From contig NZ_JADEYH010000003.1 in the NCBI RefSeq assembly GCF_017114865.1, positions 124,001 through 188,000 on the forward strand: 64,000 nt of DNA, written 5' to 3'. A program made the position numbers and the translations under genes. This document shows, piece by piece, positions 62,092-64,000 of the stretch. Each line of letters starts with the position of its first letter. Position 1 is the first letter of the stretch. The notes under the pieces were generated by a model. It did no database searches. It had not been told where the DNA came from and saw only the letters and a program-made list of their open reading frames with translations. The stretch comes from Streptomyces verrucosisporus. GTDB taxonomy: Bacteria > Actinomycetota > Actinomycetes > Streptomycetales > Streptomycetaceae.

Positions 62092-63849
62092 TCAACTGAG
62101 GACCTCGACCTCCGTGATGCGGCCACGGTAGTTGCCTTCCTCCGTCAGGGGGAGTTCGGTGAGCCACACCAGGACATAGCGCGTCCTGATCGGCTTCTTG
62201 GCCCTGAGCTCCACCTCGGTTCCGGAGCCGCTGCTGACCTTGCTGAAGCCGTTCAGCGAGCCGGGCATCTGCGCGGTGTCCTCGTCCGCCGCCAGGAAGT
62301 CGACGGAGGTGCTGCCCCTGAAGCCGACCTTGACGGTGCTGATCTGCCGGGACTCGCCCAGGTCGAGGACCAGGCCCACTCCGTCCTTGAGATTCCCGAA
62401 CTTCGCGCTGTTGTAGTACATGCTCTGCCAGAAGGTGCCCGCGTCGCCGTCGATCGCGTTGCCCACCTGGTCACTGTTCTCGGTGGGATCACCCCCGAAC
62501 GGGTCGAAGTCCTTGGCGAGGGAGATCTCGACCGGCCTGCCCGTGGGAGCGGTCTCCGGCTGCTTCTGCTGCTCGATCTCGCTCTGTCCGGGGTCCGGCG
62601 CCGGGGGCTCTCCGCCCTTCAGGAGGGTGTCGGCCAGTTGCCAGCTCCCCAGTCCCAGAGCGGCGATGAGCAGAGCGGAGACGCCCCACTTCAGCAGCCT
62701 GCCGGCGCGTCCGGGCAGTGCGGGGGGTGCCGCGGGAGTCGTCACGGTGGGTGCGCCTGCGGGCCCCGCGGGAGGGCGGGGCACAGGGCCGCCATAGGCG
62801 CCCTGCCGGTAGCCGGGACTCTGGTACGGCGGCGGAGCGGTGAACTCGGGCTCGGGCGGCCGGATGCGCGGCAGCGCGGCGATCGCCTTGGCCAGCTCCT
62901 CGGGGGTGGTGCAGGGCTGTTCCTGGCGGGAGGCCGTGGCGCCGTCGTTGACCATCGCACGCATGGCCAGCTCGGAGAGCCCGCGGTGCACCCCGGCGCG
63001 TACCTGGTCCGGGGGGACGAGGGAGTCGCCGGTCAGCTCGGCCATGCCACCGAGGCCGTAGGCGTCCTCGCCGTACGGCCAGCGGTGGGCGAGGGAAGCG
63101 TAGAGCAGGGCGCCGATCGCCTCGGTGTCGGTGCGCTGGGGATGGTCGGAGATGATGCCGCGCAGGGCCGCGTTCACGGCCAGGCCGCGGATGCGGTACT
63201 GGCCGGCGGCGGTGCGCAGGACGCAGCCGGGGGTCAGCCGCAGATGGGCCAGACCCTCTCGGTGGGCGGCGGCCATCGCCTGGGTGATCTGGGTGACGAG
63301 CTGGTAGGCCTCGTGGGTGGGCAGCGGGCCGGAGGCGAGGAGGGCTGTGAGGGGGGTGGCGTCCGGGAGCCACTCGTGGACGACGTAGACGAGGTCGTTC
63401 TCCTCGACAGCGTCCAGCACCTGCACGAAGCGGGGGTCGCCGAGGAGGGCTGCGGAGCGGGCGGCGGCCAGGACCGGCCGGGCGCGGGGGTGGTCGGCTG
63501 CGAGGAGGTGGACGCCGACGGCGCGGCGCAGTTTCTCGTCGACGGCTCGCCAGCTGCTGAAGCCGTCCAGACGGGTGATGCACTCCTCCAGGCGGTAGCG
63601 CCGGGCGAGCTTGTGACCGCTGTGCAGCTCGGGCGGCTGCGGGGCCTGGGAAGGCTCGGGGGGCGGTGTCATCGTGTCGGTGGTGTCAGGGGTGCCGGAG
63701 GCGTCCGCCGTCGCACTGTCATCGCCGTCGTGGTCCGTGGAACCGTCGGCCGTGGTCCGCTCGACAGCGGCGGTCGGCGGCTTGTTCCCGCCGTCCGTAC
63801 CGCCGCTGTCGCCGGTCACGTCGACGGCAGCCGTGCTCCGTTCCGCCAC
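62092..63849 (-). CDS. membrane pseudokinase with C-terminal discoidin-like domain
   Basis: 585 residues from GTG 63849; GTG 63939 would add 30. Disordered acidic/Thr N-terminus; a protein-kinase-like fold (about 70-300) in which the catalytic loop HRDxKPxN is replaced by HLRLTPGC and DFG is absent, so catalytically dead. A transmembrane helix (about 380-402) and an external F5/8-type C-like domain (LVLDLGESRQISTVKVGFRG) follow. In actinobacteria such pseudokinases pair with the MurJ flippase and bind FhaA when phosphorylated by PknB; murJ probably follows upstream. Confidence 0.85.
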   Translation of the reverse strand: MAERSTAAVDVTGDSGGTDGGNKPPTAAVERTTADGSTDHDGDDSATADASGTPDTTDTMTPPPEPSQAPQPPELHSGHKLARRYRLEECITRLDGFSSWRAVDEKLRRAVGVHLLAADHPRARPVLAAARSAALLGDPRFVQVLDAVEENDLVYVVHEWLPDATPLTALLASGPLPTHEAYQLVTQITQAMAAAHREGLAHLRLTPGCVLRTAAGQYRIRGLAVNAALRGIISDHPQRTDTEAIGALLYASLAHRWPYGEDAYGLGGMAELTGDSLVPPDQVRAGVHRGLSELAMRAMVNDGATASRQEQPCTTPEELAKAIAALPRIRPPEPEFTAPPPYQSPGYRQGAYGGPVPRPPAGPAGAPTVTTPAAPPALPGRAGRLLKWGVSALLIAALGLGSWQLADTLLKGGEPPAPDPGQSEIEQQKQPETAPTGRPVEISLAKDFDPFGGDPTENSDQVGNAIDGDAGTFWQSMYYNSAKFGNLKDGVGLVLDLGESRQISTVKVGFRGSTSVDFLAADEDTAQMPGSLNGFSKVSSGSGTEVELRAKKPIRTRYVLVWLTELPLTEEGNYRGRITEVEVLS

Positions 63850-63960
63850 CGTCGCTCCCGCCTCCCCATTCGTTGCAGCCTGTTTCCCAACACAGCCAGA
63901 GACAATTGTGCCCACAGTCCGCCGCTGTGCACGACACACGGGTGGGACCGAAGGTTGTGC

Positions 63961-63982
63961 GACCGGCCTCGGAAGGCCGGTC
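63961..63982. terminator. hairpin between murJ-type gene and pseudokinase
   Basis: GACCGGCCT (63961-63969) pairs with AGGCCGGTC (63974-63982), loop CGGA. Confidence 0.55.
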
Positions 63983-63984
63983 CG

Positions 63985-64000
63985 TCAGCGGCCGAGCTTC
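63985..64000 (-). CDS. 3' end of an upstream gene, probably murJ
   Basis: Only the last four codons (KLGR) and a TGA at 63985-63987 are inside the window. The order with the pseudokinase, sigM and trxBA predicts the lipid II flippase MurJ; the sequence alone cannot prove it. Confidence 0.4.

Overview
The window looks like the replication-origin region of a Streptomyces chromosome or a close relative. It has very high G+C, dense GC-rich third codon positions, many GTG starts, and 1- to 4-base start/stop overlaps. Diagnostic genes include fhaA-fhaB-pstP-rodA-pbpA-pknB, two class E sortases, crgA, a sigM/anti-sigma pair and a bkd operon with its Lrp-type regulator. The order dciA-recF-gnd-dnaN-oriC-dnaA-rpmH-rnpA-yidD-yidC-jag-rsmG-parA-parB is the classic actinobacterial origin order. 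I saw no insertion sequence, phage, CRISPR array or rRNA.

Region 1 (1-17,100) is catabolic. It holds the start of a MobA-like gene, a branched-chain 2-oxoacid dehydrogenase operon (E1alpha, E1beta, E2) divergent from bkdR, then a TetR regulator divergent from paaN, and the paaABCDE phenylacetyl-CoA epoxidase operon. A reverse-strand trio (DUF5819, HTTM, SpoU methyltransferase) sits between paaN and paaABCDE. A rhodanese, a J-domain protein and a DUF2252 protein follow. One 14-bp palindrome recurs in the bkd/bkdR, tetR/paaN and paaA promoters, and each copy has a DnaA box within about 40 bp.

Region 2 (17,100-35,870) holds growth and signalling genes: two decayed small-gene remnants, tRNA-Leu(CAG), the FHA/phosphatase/RodA/PBP/PknB cell-wall control operon, the two sortases with pabA, a DUF881 protein, crgA, a DnaA-box cluster, rhomboid protease, cyclophilin, DUF5324, tRNA-Ala(TGC), an HTH protein and a second Ser/Thr kinase.

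Region 3 (35,870-39,420) has an intact secreted, membrane-anchored protein next to a clearly broken relative carrying a von Willebrand A domain. After these come a 44-residue DLW-39-type peptide gene and tRNA-Ile(GAT).

Region 4 (39,420-64,000) is the origin proper. DUF3566, gyrA, gyrB, dciA, recF, gnd, dnaN and dnaA all run leftward; rpmH through parB and a GNAT gene run rightward. oriC (about 49,520-50,120) lies between dnaN and dnaA. Four parS sites lie at 56.0, 57.2, 58.8 and 61.0 kb. The window ends with trxA-trxB, sigM and its anti-sigma factor, a pseudokinase-discoidin membrane protein and the last codons of what is probably murJ.

Most of this is conserved core chromosome. The less ordinary points are the shared operator plus DnaA-box pairing at three catabolic promoters, the off-origin DnaA-box cluster, parS sites always read as the peptide VSRET inside three proteins, and the decaying VWA gene.
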